The notes under the pieces were generated by a model, which saw only the letters and a program-made list of their open reading frames with translations, made no database searches and was not told where the DNA came from. This document shows positions 15,710 to 23,482 of a stretch of 47,901 bases of DNA, one piece after another. The stretch spans positions 1 to 47,901 of the forward strand of contig DVMA01000026.1 in assembly GCA_018715195.1 (NCBI GenBank). Reading direction: 5' to 3'. A program made the position numbers and the translations under genes. Origin of the DNA: Candidatus Coproplasma excrementavium. Its GTDB lineage: Bacteria > Bacillota > Clostridia > Christensenellales > Borkfalkiaceae. Within the stretch, counting starts at the first letter, position 1. Every line of letters starts with the position of its first letter.

Positions 15710-17020
15710 ATGGGAGCTTTTTCCTCACTTTCAGAAAGATTAAACCATATATTTTCCAAACTCACAAAGCGCGGCAGGCTCACCGAACTGGAGATAAAGA
15801 CGGCCATGCGCGAAGTGCGCGTTGCGCTGCTTGAAGCTGACGTCAACATTCAGGTTGCAAAAAAGTTCTGCGCAGAAGTTTTGGAAAAGGCGGTGGGTCA
15901 GGAGATTTTAAAAAGCCTCAACCCCGCCCAGCAGGTAATAAAAATAGTCAATGAAGAACTCATTGCGCTGATGGGTTCTTCCAATTCCAAACTCGCTGTT
16001 GCCAGCAAGCCGCCCACGGTAATAATGATGTGCGGCCTTCAGGGCGCGGGCAAAACAACGCTGTGCGGCAAGCTTGCCGTATACCTTAAAAAGAACGGAA
16101 AGCGTCCGCTGCTTGTTGCGGGCGACATATACCGCCCCGCAGCCATAAACCAGCTCAAAGTCGTAGGCAAAAACGCAGGCGCGGAAGTGTTTGAAAAGGG
16201 CACGCAGAGCCCCGTAAAAACAGCTAAAGAGGCTGTCGAATACGCCCGTTCCCAGGGCTATGACACCGTGATAATAGATACGGCCGGCCGTCTTGAAATA
16301 GACGAAAGGCTGATGAAGGAGCTTGAAGATATCTGCGCCGCGGTAGAAATTTCTGAAATTCTGCTCACCGTTGACGCGATGATGGGTCAGGTAGCGGTAA
16401 ACGTTGCCAAGACCTTCAACGAAAGACTGGAAATCACAGGCATAATTCTGACCAAGCTCGACGGCGACACCCGCGGCGGCGCCTGCCTTTCCATAAAGGC
16501 CGTTACGGGCAAGCCCATTAAATTTATCGGCACGGGCGAAAAGCTTTCCGATCTCGAACCCTTCTACCCTGACAGAATGGCCTCCCGCATACTCGGCATG
16601 GGCGATGTGCTCACGCTGATTGAAAAGGCACAACAGGCCGTAACCGAAGAGGACGCCAAAAAAATGCAGCAGAAACTGCGCGAAAATTCCTTCACATTGG
16701 AGGACTACCTCGAACAGTTCGAAAGCATGAAGAAGATGGGCGGTCTGCAGTCGGTTATGTCAATGCTTCCGGGCATGGGCGGCAAGCTCAAAGACGCCGA
16801 CCTTGACGAGAGCAAGATGGAGCGCACCAAGGCCATAATCCTTTCGATGACCAAAAAGGAGAGGGAGGACCCCGTCATAATAAACGCCTCCAGAAAGCGC
16901 CGCATAGCGGCAGGTTCGGGAACTTCCGTGCAGGAAATCAACCAGCTTTTAAAGCAGTTCGACCAGGTAAAAACGCTTATGAAACAGCTTAAAAGCGGTA
17001 AAAGAAGGCTTCCTTTCTGA
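15710..17020 (+). CDS. ffh: Signal recognition particle protein Ffh
   Basis: A 436-residue SRP54 GTPase that binds 4.5S/6S-type SRP RNA and signal peptides for cotranslational targeting. Residues 1-90 form the N domain; the G domain carries GLQGAGKT at 109-116, DTAGR near 189, and TKLDGDTRGG near 247; the methionine-rich M domain begins near 325 and contains MLPGMGG and the SGTSVQEINQLLKQF RNA-binding helix-turn-helix. Length is standard. The start at 15710 follows AAGGAG and gives the usual MGAFSSLSERL N terminus. Confidence 0.97.
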   Translation: MGAFSSLSERLNHIFSKLTKRGRLTELEIKTAMREVRVALLEADVNIQVAKKFCAEVLEKAVGQEILKSLNPAQQVIKIVNEELIALMGSSNSKLAVASKPPTVIMMCGLQGAGKTTLCGKLAVYLKKNGKRPLLVAGDIYRPAAINQLKVVGKNAGAEVFEKGTQSPVKTAKEAVEYARSQGYDTVIIDTAGRLEIDERLMKELEDICAAVEISEILLTVDAMMGQVAVNVAKTFNERLEITGIILTKLDGDTRGGACLSIKAVTGKPIKFIGTGEKLSDLEPFYPDRMASRILGMGDVLTLIEKAQQAVTEEDAKKMQQKLRENSFTLEDYLEQFESMKKMGGLQSVMSMLPGMGGKLKDADLDESKMERTKAIILSMTKKEREDPVIINASRKRRIAAGSGTSVQEINQLLKQFDQVKTLMKQLKSGKRRLPF

Positions 17021-17060
17021 AACTGAAATCAGCCTTGCAATATAAAAAAATACGCAATGG

Positions 17061-17078
17061 TTGCGGCATATTGCCGCA
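17061..17078 (+). repeat. Dispersed intergenic palindrome, copy 6
   Basis: TTGCGGCATATTGCCGCA, a clean hairpin between ffh and rpsP. Confidence 0.65.
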
Positions 17079-17120
17079 TCAATATAAATCAAAAGAAATT
17101 TTTAAGGAGAAATTTTTAAT

Positions 17121-17417
17121 ATGGCAGTTAAAATGAGACTCACCAGAATGGGCGATAAGAAATCTCCCTTCTACCGCATCGTCGTAATAGACAGCAGAAA
17201 GGCACGTTCGGGCGAATACATCGATAAAATCGGTTATGTAGATCCCCTCAAGACTCCCGCAGAAATCAAAATCGATGTTGAAAAGGCAAAGGATTGGATT
17301 GCTAAGGGTGTACAGCCTACCGAAACCGTAAAGAGCTACCTTGTAAACGCAGGCGTTATCGAAAAGAGCGCAAAGCTTTCCGCTCCCAAGACCAACGACA
17401 AGAAAAAGAAGAACTAA
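17121..17417 (+). CDS. rpsP: 30S ribosomal protein bS16
   Basis: A 98-residue protein with the bS16 signature [19 protein letters not shown] at the N terminus and [27 protein letters not shown] further on, ending in a lysine-rich tail. It is part of the small subunit body. AAGGAG stands about twelve bases before the ATG. It opens the rpsP-khpA-rimM-trmD gene order typical of Firmicutes. Confidence 0.97.
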   Translation: MAVKMRLTRMGDKKSPFYRIVVIDSRKARSGEYIDKIGYVDPLKTPAEIKIDVEKAKDWIAKGVQPTETVKSYLVNAGVIEKSAKLSAPKTNDKKKKN

Positions 17418-17479
17418 GTTTTTTATAGCTTATTTCTCGCGGCGGGTATGCGCCGCATTAACAAGGAGGAAGGTGACTT

Positions 17480-17728
17480 ATGCTTGAGCTTGTAAAATAC
17501 ATTGTTGAACAGTTTGCCGAACACAAGGACGAAATAGAGTATAAGGAAGAGGAAAAGGAGAACGGCATTGAAATAACCGTTTACCTTGAAGATTCCGATA
17601 TGGGTAAAGTCATCGGCAAGCAGGGTAAAATTGCCAAGGCGCTGCGCACGCTTGTAAAGGCCGCAACACCCAAGGATTCCAAAAAGTACTCTGTGGAAAT
17701 CAAAGGCAAGGAAGTTGCCGCCGAATAA
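17480..17728 (+). CDS. khpA: KH-domain RNA-binding protein KhpA (YlqC)
   Basis: An 82-residue protein consisting of a single type II KH domain with the GxxG loop GKQG at residues 46-49 in MGKVIGKQGKIAKALRTLV. In Firmicutes KhpA pairs with KhpB/Jag in RNA binding and cell elongation control. GGAGG precedes the ATG at normal spacing. Its position between rpsP and rimM is the conserved one. Confidence 0.93.
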   Translation: MLELVKYIVEQFAEHKDEIEYKEEEKENGIEITVYLEDSDMGKVIGKQGKIAKALRTLVKAATPKDSKKYSVEIKGKEVAAE

Positions 17729-17752
17729 ATCAGCAAATTTTTTTGCGGTTAT

Positions 17753-17770
17753 TTGCGGCATATTACCGCA
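17753..17770 (+). repeat. Dispersed intergenic palindrome, copy 7
   Basis: TTGCGGCATATTACCGCA, 24 bases after the khpA stop codon and just before the terminator at 17779. Confidence 0.65.
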
Positions 17771-17778
17771 TGTATTCA

Positions 17779-17808
17779 AAGGCCGTGCTGCAATGCGCGG
17801 CCTTTTTT
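17779..17808 (+). terminator. Terminator between khpA and rimM
   Basis: AAGGCCGTGC pairs with GCGCGGCCTT (one G-T), loop TGCAAT, followed by Ts. It may reduce expression of rimM-trmD relative to rpsP. Confidence 0.75.
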
Positions 17809-17831
17809 AAACAAATTTTAAAGGTTTTTAT

Positions 17832-18332
17832 ATGCATAAATTTCTTACGGTTGCAACAGTTTTAAAGCCCCAGGGCATACGCGGCGAAATTAAAGTAATG
17901 CCGCAGACGGACAGCGCCGAAGACCTCAAAGATTTTACTTCCGTTCTGATAGGCGACACAAAATATAAGGTGCTGGCGTGCAGAGCAGCGGGCGGATACG
18001 CTTTTCTTACGCTCCGCGGCATAGCGGACAGAAACGCCGCAGAACTTCTGCGCGGCAAAGAGGTGCTTGTAGACCGTTCCGAGGCGCCCGAATTGCCCGA
18101 GGACCGCGTCTACATAGCCGATGTGATAGGTTGCAGACTGGTCACCGCCGAGGGCGAGCTTTTGGGCGAGGTTACGGACGTCACTCCCGCGCGCACGGAT
18201 ATTTATACGATATCTGTCGGCGATAAGGAGATAATGTTCCCCGCGGCTGACGGCGTAATTCTCTCCGTAGACACCGAAAACGGCATTGTCACTGTGGACA
18301 AAAAGCGCTTTGAAGAGGTTGCACTGCTTTAA
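17832..18332 (+). CDS. rimM: 16S rRNA processing/maturation factor RimM
   Basis: A 166-residue protein with an N-terminal RimM barrel (VLKPQGIRGEIKVMP at about residue 12, LTLRGIADRNAAELLRGKEV near 58) and a C-terminal PRC barrel (YIADVIGCRLVTAEGELLGEVTDV and the terminal block IMFPAADGVILSVD). It binds uS19 during 30S head assembly. AAAGG lies before the ATG. It is placed just upstream of trmD as in most bacteria. Confidence 0.95.
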   Translation: MHKFLTVATVLKPQGIRGEIKVMPQTDSAEDLKDFTSVLIGDTKYKVLACRAAGGYAFLTLRGIADRNAAELLRGKEVLVDRSEAPELPEDRVYIADVIGCRLVTAEGELLGEVTDVTPARTDIYTISVGDKEIMFPAADGVILSVDTENGIVTVDKKRFEEVALL

Positions 18333-18372
18333 ATAAAGATTTGTCCGTGCGGAATATCGGCACGGCGCTTTA

Positions 18373-18394
18373 ATGCGCGCAAAAGTTTGCGCAT
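18373..18394 (+). promoter_or_regulatory. Hairpin in the trmD 5' region
   Basis: GCGCAA pairs with TTGCGC, extendable with ATG/CAT, fifteen bases before the trmD start. No Shine-Dalgarno lies between hairpin and ATG. Confidence 0.4.
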
Positions 18395-18408
18395 ACGGTA
18401 ATTGACCC

Positions 18409-19074
18409 ATGAATATCACCGTTTTAACGCTGTTTCCAGAAATGTTTGCCCCGCTCAGAGAGAGCGTTATAGGCCGCGCGGTAAATGGCGGAAAACTCAA
18501 TATAAACGTTATAAACATACGCGACCATGCCGAAAACAAGCACTTCAAGTGTGATGACTATCCCTTCGGCGGCGGTGCGGGAATGGTTATGATGCCTCAG
18601 CCGATAGGTTCGGCTATCGAGGCCGCCGATCCCGAACACAAGGCGCACCGCATATACATGTCGCCCCGCGGCAGAGTGTTCAGCCAGAAAATAGTCACGG
18701 AACTTGCGGCAAAGCAGGACCTGTTGCTGCTCTGCGGCCATTACGAGGGTGTGGACCAGCGCGTGATAGATATGTATATCGATGAGGAACTGTCCATAGG
18801 CGACTATGTGTTAACGGGCGGCGAACTGCCCGCAATGGTGGTGTGCGACTGCGTTGCGCGCTACGTGGACGGGGTTATTTCGGGCGAGAGCTTAAAGGAC
18901 GAAAGCTTTTCCAAGGGACTGCTTGAATATCCGCAGTATACCCGCCCCGCGGTGTACAAGGGCGTCTCCGTGCCCGAGGTGCTGCTTTCGGGTAATCACG
19001 CCGAAGTGGATAAGTGGAGGCTTGAAAAGTCGCTGGAAATAACGAAAAAAAATCGCCCCGACCTGCTTAAATAG
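18409..19074 (+). CDS. trmD: tRNA (guanine-N1)-methyltransferase TrmD
   Basis: A 221-residue SPOUT enzyme that makes m1G37 in tRNAs with G36, preventing +1 frameshifts. The trefoil-knot signature LLCGHYEGVDQRV and IGDYVLTGGELPA lie at about residues 108-145, and the substrate block GGGAGMVM near 55. Slightly shorter than the usual 240-250 residues because the C-terminal helical domain is brief. No ribosome binding site is seen before the ATG, so translation may depend on coupling or on the preceding hairpin. Confidence 0.95.
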   Translation: MNITVLTLFPEMFAPLRESVIGRAVNGGKLNINVINIRDHAENKHFKCDDYPFGGGAGMVMMPQPIGSAIEAADPEHKAHRIYMSPRGRVFSQKIVTELAAKQDLLLLCGHYEGVDQRVIDMYIDEELSIGDYVLTGGELPAMVVCDCVARYVDGVISGESLKDESFSKGLLEYPQYTRPAVYKGVSVPEVLLSGNHAEVDKWRLEKSLEITKKNRPDLLK

Positions 19075-19095
19075 CACATAGTACGGGGTCAATTT
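19074..19095. repeat. Dispersed intergenic palindrome, copy 8 (subtype with CATAGTACGGGG)
   Basis: GCACATAGTACGGGG followed by TCAATTT; it begins at the last base of the trmD stop codon. Related to the copies at 41434 and 46456. Confidence 0.5.
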
Positions 19096-19222
19096 GCTTT
19101 TTAATGTATTGCGGCGTACGCTTAAAAACACAGCGCGCCGTTTTTGCATAATACATGCCGATTGTAAAATTTAAGGTTCGGAGGGGCATTTTTGTGCCGC
19201 TCCGTAGAATCAGGGTGTTACT

Positions 19223-20077
19223 ATGAAGACGATACAATGGTTTCCCGGGCATATGACCAAGGCTATGCGCATGATGAAGGACAACGCCGCTCTTTGTGAC
19301 GGTGCAATTATCGTGCTCGATGCCCGCTGTCCCGCATCTTCGTTCAACGCTAAATTGAAGAATATATTTTCAGGCAAGCCCGTGCTCTACGTGCTCAACA
19401 AATCTGACCTCGCCGAAAAAACGGAGGAGGCCGTCAAAATAATAAAATCTGCGGGCGCGGAGGCGGTGAGCCTAAACGCAACGCAGAGCGGTTGCCGCAG
19501 GTTGCTCTTTTCTGCCTGCTCAAACGTTGTGCGCGAAAAGCGTGACCGTGCCCGCGATAAGGGGTACGAGCGCACCTTCCGCTTTATGGTGACGGGCGTT
19601 CCAAATACGGGCAAAAGCACGGTTATCAACCTGCTTTCAGGTTCAAAACGTACCGCTACGGGCGATAAGGCGGGCGTGACGCGCGGAAAACAGTGGATAA
19701 GGCTTGAGGGGTTTGAACTTCTTGATACCCCGGGAACAATGCCGCCCGCCTTTGAAAATCAGACGTTTGCCCGCCGTCTTGCGTATGTCGGCAGTATAAA
19801 CGACGACATTCTCGACTTTGACGACCTTGCGCTTGCTCTCCTTGCCGATATGGCGGAAAAGTACCCCGAAAAGCTTGCGGAAAGGTACAACATAACCGAC
19901 TTTTCCGCGCCGCTTGCAATGCTTGAGGGGGTATGCACCCGCATGGGCTTTATGCTCCGCGGCGGCGAATATGACTATGACAGAGCCTGCAAAGCGGTGG
20001 TGGACGACCTCCGCAAGGGCAGACTGGGTAAAATCGCGCTGGACAGCGCGGAGGATATGCTTTCGGTGAAGTACTGA
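19223..20077 (+). CDS. rbgA: Ribosome biogenesis GTPase RbgA (YlqF)
   Basis: A 284-residue circularly permuted GTPase: the G4 motif NKSD comes first (about residue 54), then G1 GVPNTGKST (about 126) and G3 DTPG (about 170), with a C-terminal helical domain. It promotes late 50S assembly (uL16 incorporation). The opening IQWFPGHMTKAM is characteristic. Its stop overlaps the rnhB start by one base. In Firmicutes this gene normally lies next to rplS and rnhB, as here. Confidence 0.96.
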   Translation: MKTIQWFPGHMTKAMRMMKDNAALCDGAIIVLDARCPASSFNAKLKNIFSGKPVLYVLNKSDLAEKTEEAVKIIKSAGAEAVSLNATQSGCRRLLFSACSNVVREKRDRARDKGYERTFRFMVTGVPNTGKSTVINLLSGSKRTATGDKAGVTRGKQWIRLEGFELLDTPGTMPPAFENQTFARRLAYVGSINDDILDFDDLALALLADMAEKYPEKLAERYNITDFSAPLAMLEGVCTRMGFMLRGGEYDYDRACKAVVDDLRKGRLGKIALDSAEDMLSVKY

Positions 20078-20700
20078 TGAGCCGTTCAAAACAAGATATG
20101 TCTGCCAAACTGGCGGCAGAAAATGCCCTCCGCGCGGAGGGGTACAACTATATATGCGGCGTGGACGAAGTCGGCCGCGGTCCGCTTGCAGGTCCCGTGG
20201 TGTGCGCCGCGGTAATAATGCCTGCCGACGACATAGTTGAGGGTGTGGACGACAGCAAAAAACTTTCTGCAAAAAAGCGTGAAAAATTGGATGCGCTCAT
20301 ACGCGAAAAAGCAATTGCCTGGGCAATATGCCGCATCGAACCGCAGCAGATAGACGAAATGAATATTCTGCAGGCGACGCGTCTGTGCATGAAAAACGCC
20401 ATCGAAAGCCTGAAAATAAGGCCCGATTTTGTGATAACCGACGGCAATATGACGCTTGATATAGCCTTTCCGCAGCGCCACATAATAGGTGGGGACGCCT
20501 CATGCTATTCGATAGGCGCGGCCTCCATTCTCGCAAAGGTGTACAGGGATAAAATTATGGATGAATACGCCGCAGATTACCCCTGGTACGGCTTTGAAAA
20601 GAACAAAGGTTACGGCACCGCCGCACACATTGCGGCCATAAAAGACCGCGGACTATGCCCCATTCACCGCAGGAGTTTTACAAAAAAATGGTCGGACTGA
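20077..20700 (+). CDS. rnhB: Ribonuclease HII
   Basis: A 207-residue RNase H type 2 enzyme that cuts RNA in DNA-RNA hybrids and at single ribonucleotides. The DEXXGRGPLAGPV motif is present as GVDEVGRGPLAGPV near residue 26; further metal ligands lie in VITDGNMTLDI and DASCYSIGAASILAKV. The C terminus has the NKGYGTAAHIAAI block. TGATGA joins it to rbgA, and yraN starts before its end, so the three genes form one operon. Confidence 0.96.
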   Translation: MSRSKQDMSAKLAAENALRAEGYNYICGVDEVGRGPLAGPVVCAAVIMPADDIVEGVDDSKKLSAKKREKLDALIREKAIAWAICRIEPQQIDEMNILQATRLCMKNAIESLKIRPDFVITDGNMTLDIAFPQRHIIGGDASCYSIGAASILAKVYRDKIMDEYAADYPWYGFEKNKGYGTAAHIAAIKDRGLCPIHRRSFTKKWSD

Positions 20701-21065
20701 CGGGGCACGGAGCGTCTTCAAAGACGCACAACAGAGAAAAGGGCGCCGCGGGTGAAAAACTTGCGGTAAAATACCTTAAAGGTTGCGGCTACAAAATTTT
20801 AAAGCGCAACTGGCGCAACCCTTTCGGCGAGGTGGACATCATCGCCGCCATTGACGACGTGGTGGCATTTGTGGAAGTAAAGACCCGCCTTTCCGACGAG
20901 TTCGGCGCTCCGTCCGAGGCAGTGGACTTCCGTCGGCGCGAACGCTATGTAAAGGCCGCCCGCTTTTATTTTTCGGGCAGGGAAATTGACTGCGTTGTCC
21001 GCTTTGACGTAATCGAAGTGAAAGAAGGAAAGGTAAACCATATCGTCTCCGCGTTTGAGGCGTAA
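20688..21065 (+). CDS. yraN: UPF0102 (YraN) endonuclease-like protein
   Basis: A 125-residue protein of the YraN family, with the restriction-endonuclease-like core GEKLAVKYLKGCGYKILKRNWR, GEVDIIA and FVEVKTR, whose E, D and ExK residues match the PD-(D/E)XK pattern. The biological role is not established. It overlaps the rnhB 3' end by 13 bases. Start at 20688 was chosen because AGGAG lies upstream and it gives the usual family length; an ATG at 20655 would add 11 residues. Confidence 0.9.
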   Translation: MVGLTGHGASSKTHNREKGAAGEKLAVKYLKGCGYKILKRNWRNPFGEVDIIAAIDDVVAFVEVKTRLSDEFGAPSEAVDFRRRERYVKAARFYFSGREIDCVVRFDVIEVKEGKVNHIVSAFEA

Positions 21066-21147
21066 CCATCTCAGTTCTTCCTTTTCCATATAATATATAT
21101 GGAAAGGCGGGCTCGAAAATATGTGAATTGCGCCGTGTCCGAGGGCG

Positions 21148-21205
21148 GGTGTATCGCACTTTTCACAAAATTATGGGGTGTGTCGCAATTTTCACAAAAC
21201 AAGGG
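21148..21205 (+). repeat. Tandem imperfect repeat upstream of rplS
   Basis: Two 29-base units, GGTGTATCGCACTTTTCACA and GGTGTGTCGCAATTTTCACA at their 5' parts, with an inverted partial copy (TGTGAATTGCG) at about 21122-21132. No gene seen. Confidence 0.55.
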
Positions 21206-21215
21206 CGAAAATAGC

Positions 21216-21244
21216 TTGCTTTTTTTTGCGGGCTTTGGTAAAAT
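21216..21244 (+). promoter_or_regulatory. rplS promoter
   Basis: TTGCTT at 21216-21221, 17 bases, TAAAAT at 21239-21244. Confidence 0.6.
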
Positions 21245-21250
21245 AACGGC

Positions 21251-21315
21251 TGTAATTTGAAAAACGAGGCGGTCCTCTGCGCAAACCCGTACGAACGCCT
21301 TTTCAGGAGGAATGA
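21251..21315 (+). ncRNA. Candidate L19 mRNA leader
   Basis: The short leader can pair GGCG (near 21269) with CGCC (near 21296), enclosing a GAGG/CCTC hairpin, right up to the AGGAGG of rplS. Position and compact shape fit the Firmicute L19 autoregulatory leader class, but I match it by context only. Confidence 0.4.
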
Positions 21316-21318
21316 CTT

Positions 21319-21663
21319 ATGAAGGGTCTTATCGAGGCAATCGAGAAAGAAGGCATGAGAGAAAACGTACCTGCATTCAACGTTGGCGATACCGTAAGGG
21401 TTGGCTTCAAGGTTATAGAAGGTACCAAGGAAAGAATCCAGAACTTTGAAGGCGTTGTAATCGCTAAAAAGCACGGCGGCATAAGGGAGAGCTTTACTGT
21501 AAGAAGACTTTCCTTCGGCGTCGGCGTAGAGAGGACTTTCCCCGTTCACTCGCCCAAGATTGCGTCCATCACCGTAGTTAAGCGCGGCAAGGTTAAGAGG
21601 GCTAAGCTCTACTATCTCCGCGGTCTCACCGGTAAGGCAGCAAAAATTCAGGAAATTAAATAA
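21319..21663 (+). CDS. rplS: 50S ribosomal protein bL19
   Basis: A 114-residue protein with the bL19 blocks [57 protein letters not shown] and the basic C-terminal [20 protein letters not shown]. It lies at the 30S-50S interface. AGGAGG stands before the ATG. It has its own promoter and terminator, and is separated from trmD by rbgA-rnhB-yraN. Confidence 0.97.
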   Translation: MKGLIEAIEKEGMRENVPAFNVGDTVRVGFKVIEGTKERIQNFEGVVIAKKHGGIRESFTVRRLSFGVGVERTFPVHSPKIASITVVKRGKVKRAKLYYLRGLTGKAAKIQEIK

Positions 21664-21670
21664 GCCGAAA

Positions 21671-21698
21671 AAGAGCCTGTTTTTGCAGGTTCTTTTTT
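21671..21698 (+). terminator. rplS terminator
   Basis: AAGAGCCTG pairs with CAGGTTCTT (one G-T), six-base loop, T-run. Confidence 0.85.
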
Positions 21699-21869
21699 CT
21701 TTTATGCCGTTTTTTTTGCGTAATTGCGCGAAAAGATGGCAAAATTTTTCAGCGGCGGAGTGGCTAGTATCTGGCTTCCTTCGCACAGTTTTCGGCGGCA
21801 CGCACACGTAAAAAGGCAATAATTTTTGGGGTACCTTAAAAATAAGTGTTCTGATTTTATTGTGTCGTG

Positions 21870-21898
21870 TTGAAAAATGTGTCCGACTGCTGTATAAT
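21870..21898 (+). promoter_or_regulatory. Promoter of the comM-dprA operon
   Basis: TTGAAA at 21870-21875, 17 bases, TATAAT at 21893-21898. Confidence 0.7.
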
Positions 21899-21958
21899 AA
21901 TGTGGTATATGCAAAAGATAAGCGGCGTTTTGCGTGAACGCATCAGGGAGGAACTTTT

Positions 21959-23482
21959 GTGCTTTCGAGAGTGATGAGTTTTGCCCTCCGCGGATTGGAG
22001 GGCGTTCCCGTAGAGGTGGAGACGGATATAAATAAGGGTCTGGTTGCCTACGACCTTGTAGGTCTGCCCGACGCTGCCGTTAAGGAGAGCAAGGAACGCG
22101 TGCGCTCTGCCATAAAGAACAGCGCGCTGCGCTTTCCCGTCAGCAAGATAACTATAAATCTTGCGCCTGCCGACATAAAAAAGGAGGGTTCGCATTACGA
22201 CCTTCCCATAGCCGTAAGCATTCTCAAGGCCAGCGACCAGCTCCCGTCCGATACGGAGGGAGTGGTGTTTTTAGGCGAGCTTGCGCTGGACGGTACGCTG
22301 CGCGCGGTAACGGGCATGCTGCCCATGCTGATATCTGCCAAGGCGCGCGGCTTTACAAAATTTATAGTTCCCTATCCAAACGCCAACGAGGCCAGCTTTA
22401 TTGAGGGCGCAAGCGTGTACGCGCTCAGGTCGCTCAAAGAGGTGGTGGCTTTCCTTTCTGGTGAGGGTACGTTTCAGCCCGTTGAACATCGCAGTTACGA
22501 CAGCGTGGTCCGCGCGAGAAAGTACGATTGCGACCTCTGTTTCGTAAAGGGTCAGCGCATTGCAAAGCGTGCGCTTGAGATAGCCGCGGCGGGCGGGCAC
22601 AACATTCTGCTTGTAGGCCCTCCGGGAACGGGCAAGACGATGCTTGCAAGATGTCTGCCCACGATAATGCCCGACATGACCTTTGAAGAAGCATTGGAAG
22701 TTACCAAAATTCACTCCGTTTCGGGCGAGCTTTCCGAAGAGGGAATTGTCACTCTCCGTCCGTTCCGTACGCCCCATCACACGGCGACTACGGTATCGCT
22801 GTGCGGAGGCGGTGCAAACGTGCGGCCCGGCGAAATTTCCAAGGCGCACAACGGCGTGCTCTTTCTGGACGAATTGCCCGAGTATTCGCGCTCCGCGCTG
22901 GAATCTCTGCGTCAGCCGCTTGAGGACGGTCAGATTACCGTCACCAGGGCGGGCGGCGCGGCAACGTTCCCCGCAGACTTTATGCTGTGCGCAAGCATGA
23001 ACCCCTGTCCGTGCGGCAATTACGGCTCTGCAGAGCTCGTATGCACCTGCACGCCCGCGCAGATAAAGCGTTACCGCTCCAAGATATCGGGCCCCCTGCT
23101 CGACAGAATAGACTTGCAGGTAGAGGTTGACTCGGTGAAATACGACGACTTAATTTCCGATGGAGCGGAGGAGACGAGCGCGCAGGTAAAGGCCAGGGTA
23201 GAGGCGGCGCGCGCCGTTCAGCGCGAACGCTTTGCCGAGGACGGTATCCGATGCAACGCGTCGATGGGCGAACGTCAGCTAAAAAAATACTGCCGTCTTT
23301 CGCGCGAGTGCGAGCAGGTTCTGCGCAGCGCGTTTGAAAATCTGCATCTTTCGGTGCGTGCGCGGTCAAGGATAATCAAGGTGGCGCGCACGATTGCCGA
23401 CCTCGACTATTCGTCGGAAATTCAGCCCCGACACATTCTGGAGGCGGCCTCCTACCGCAGTCTGGACGGGGATATGTTATGA
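21959..23482 (+). CDS. comM: ComM/YifB family Mg-chelatase-like AAA+ ATPase
   Basis: A 507-residue protein: an N-terminal Lon-protease-like domain (GLVAYDLVGLPDAAVKESKERVR), then an AAA+ module with Walker A GPPGTGKT near residue 222 and Walker B GVLFLDELPEY near 299, a conserved cysteine cluster CASMNPCPCG near 344, and a C-terminal Mg_chelatase_C domain. ComM is a branch-migration helicase in natural transformation of some bacteria; in Firmicutes the role of this homologue is less defined. It starts with GTG after AGGGAGG. Its stop overlaps dprA by four bases. Confidence 0.93.
   Translation: MLSRVMSFALRGLEGVPVEVETDINKGLVAYDLVGLPDAAVKESKERVRSAIKNSALRFPVSKITINLAPADIKKEGSHYDLPIAVSILKASDQLPSDTEGVVFLGELALDGTLRAVTGMLPMLISAKARGFTKFIVPYPNANEASFIEGASVYALRSLKEVVAFLSGEGTFQPVEHRSYDSVVRARKYDCDLCFVKGQRIAKRALEIAAAGGHNILLVGPPGTGKTMLARCLPTIMPDMTFEEALEVTKIHSVSGELSEEGIVTLRPFRTPHHTATTVSLCGGGANVRPGEISKAHNGVLFLDELPEYSRSALESLRQPLEDGQITVTRAGGAATFPADFMLCASMNPCPCGNYGSAELVCTCTPAQIKRYRSKISGPLLDRIDLQVEVDSVKYDDLISDGAEETSAQVKARVEAARAVQRERFAEDGIRCNASMGERQLKKYCRLSRECEQVLRSAFENLHLSVRARSRIIKVARTIADLDYSSEIQPRHILEAASYRSLDGDML

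Noticed and set aside
17442-17459. GCGGCG/CGCCGC hairpin between rpsP and khpA as a terminator
   Set aside because: No T-run follows and the khpA ribosome binding site comes directly after, so it is at most a processing or stabilising hairpin.
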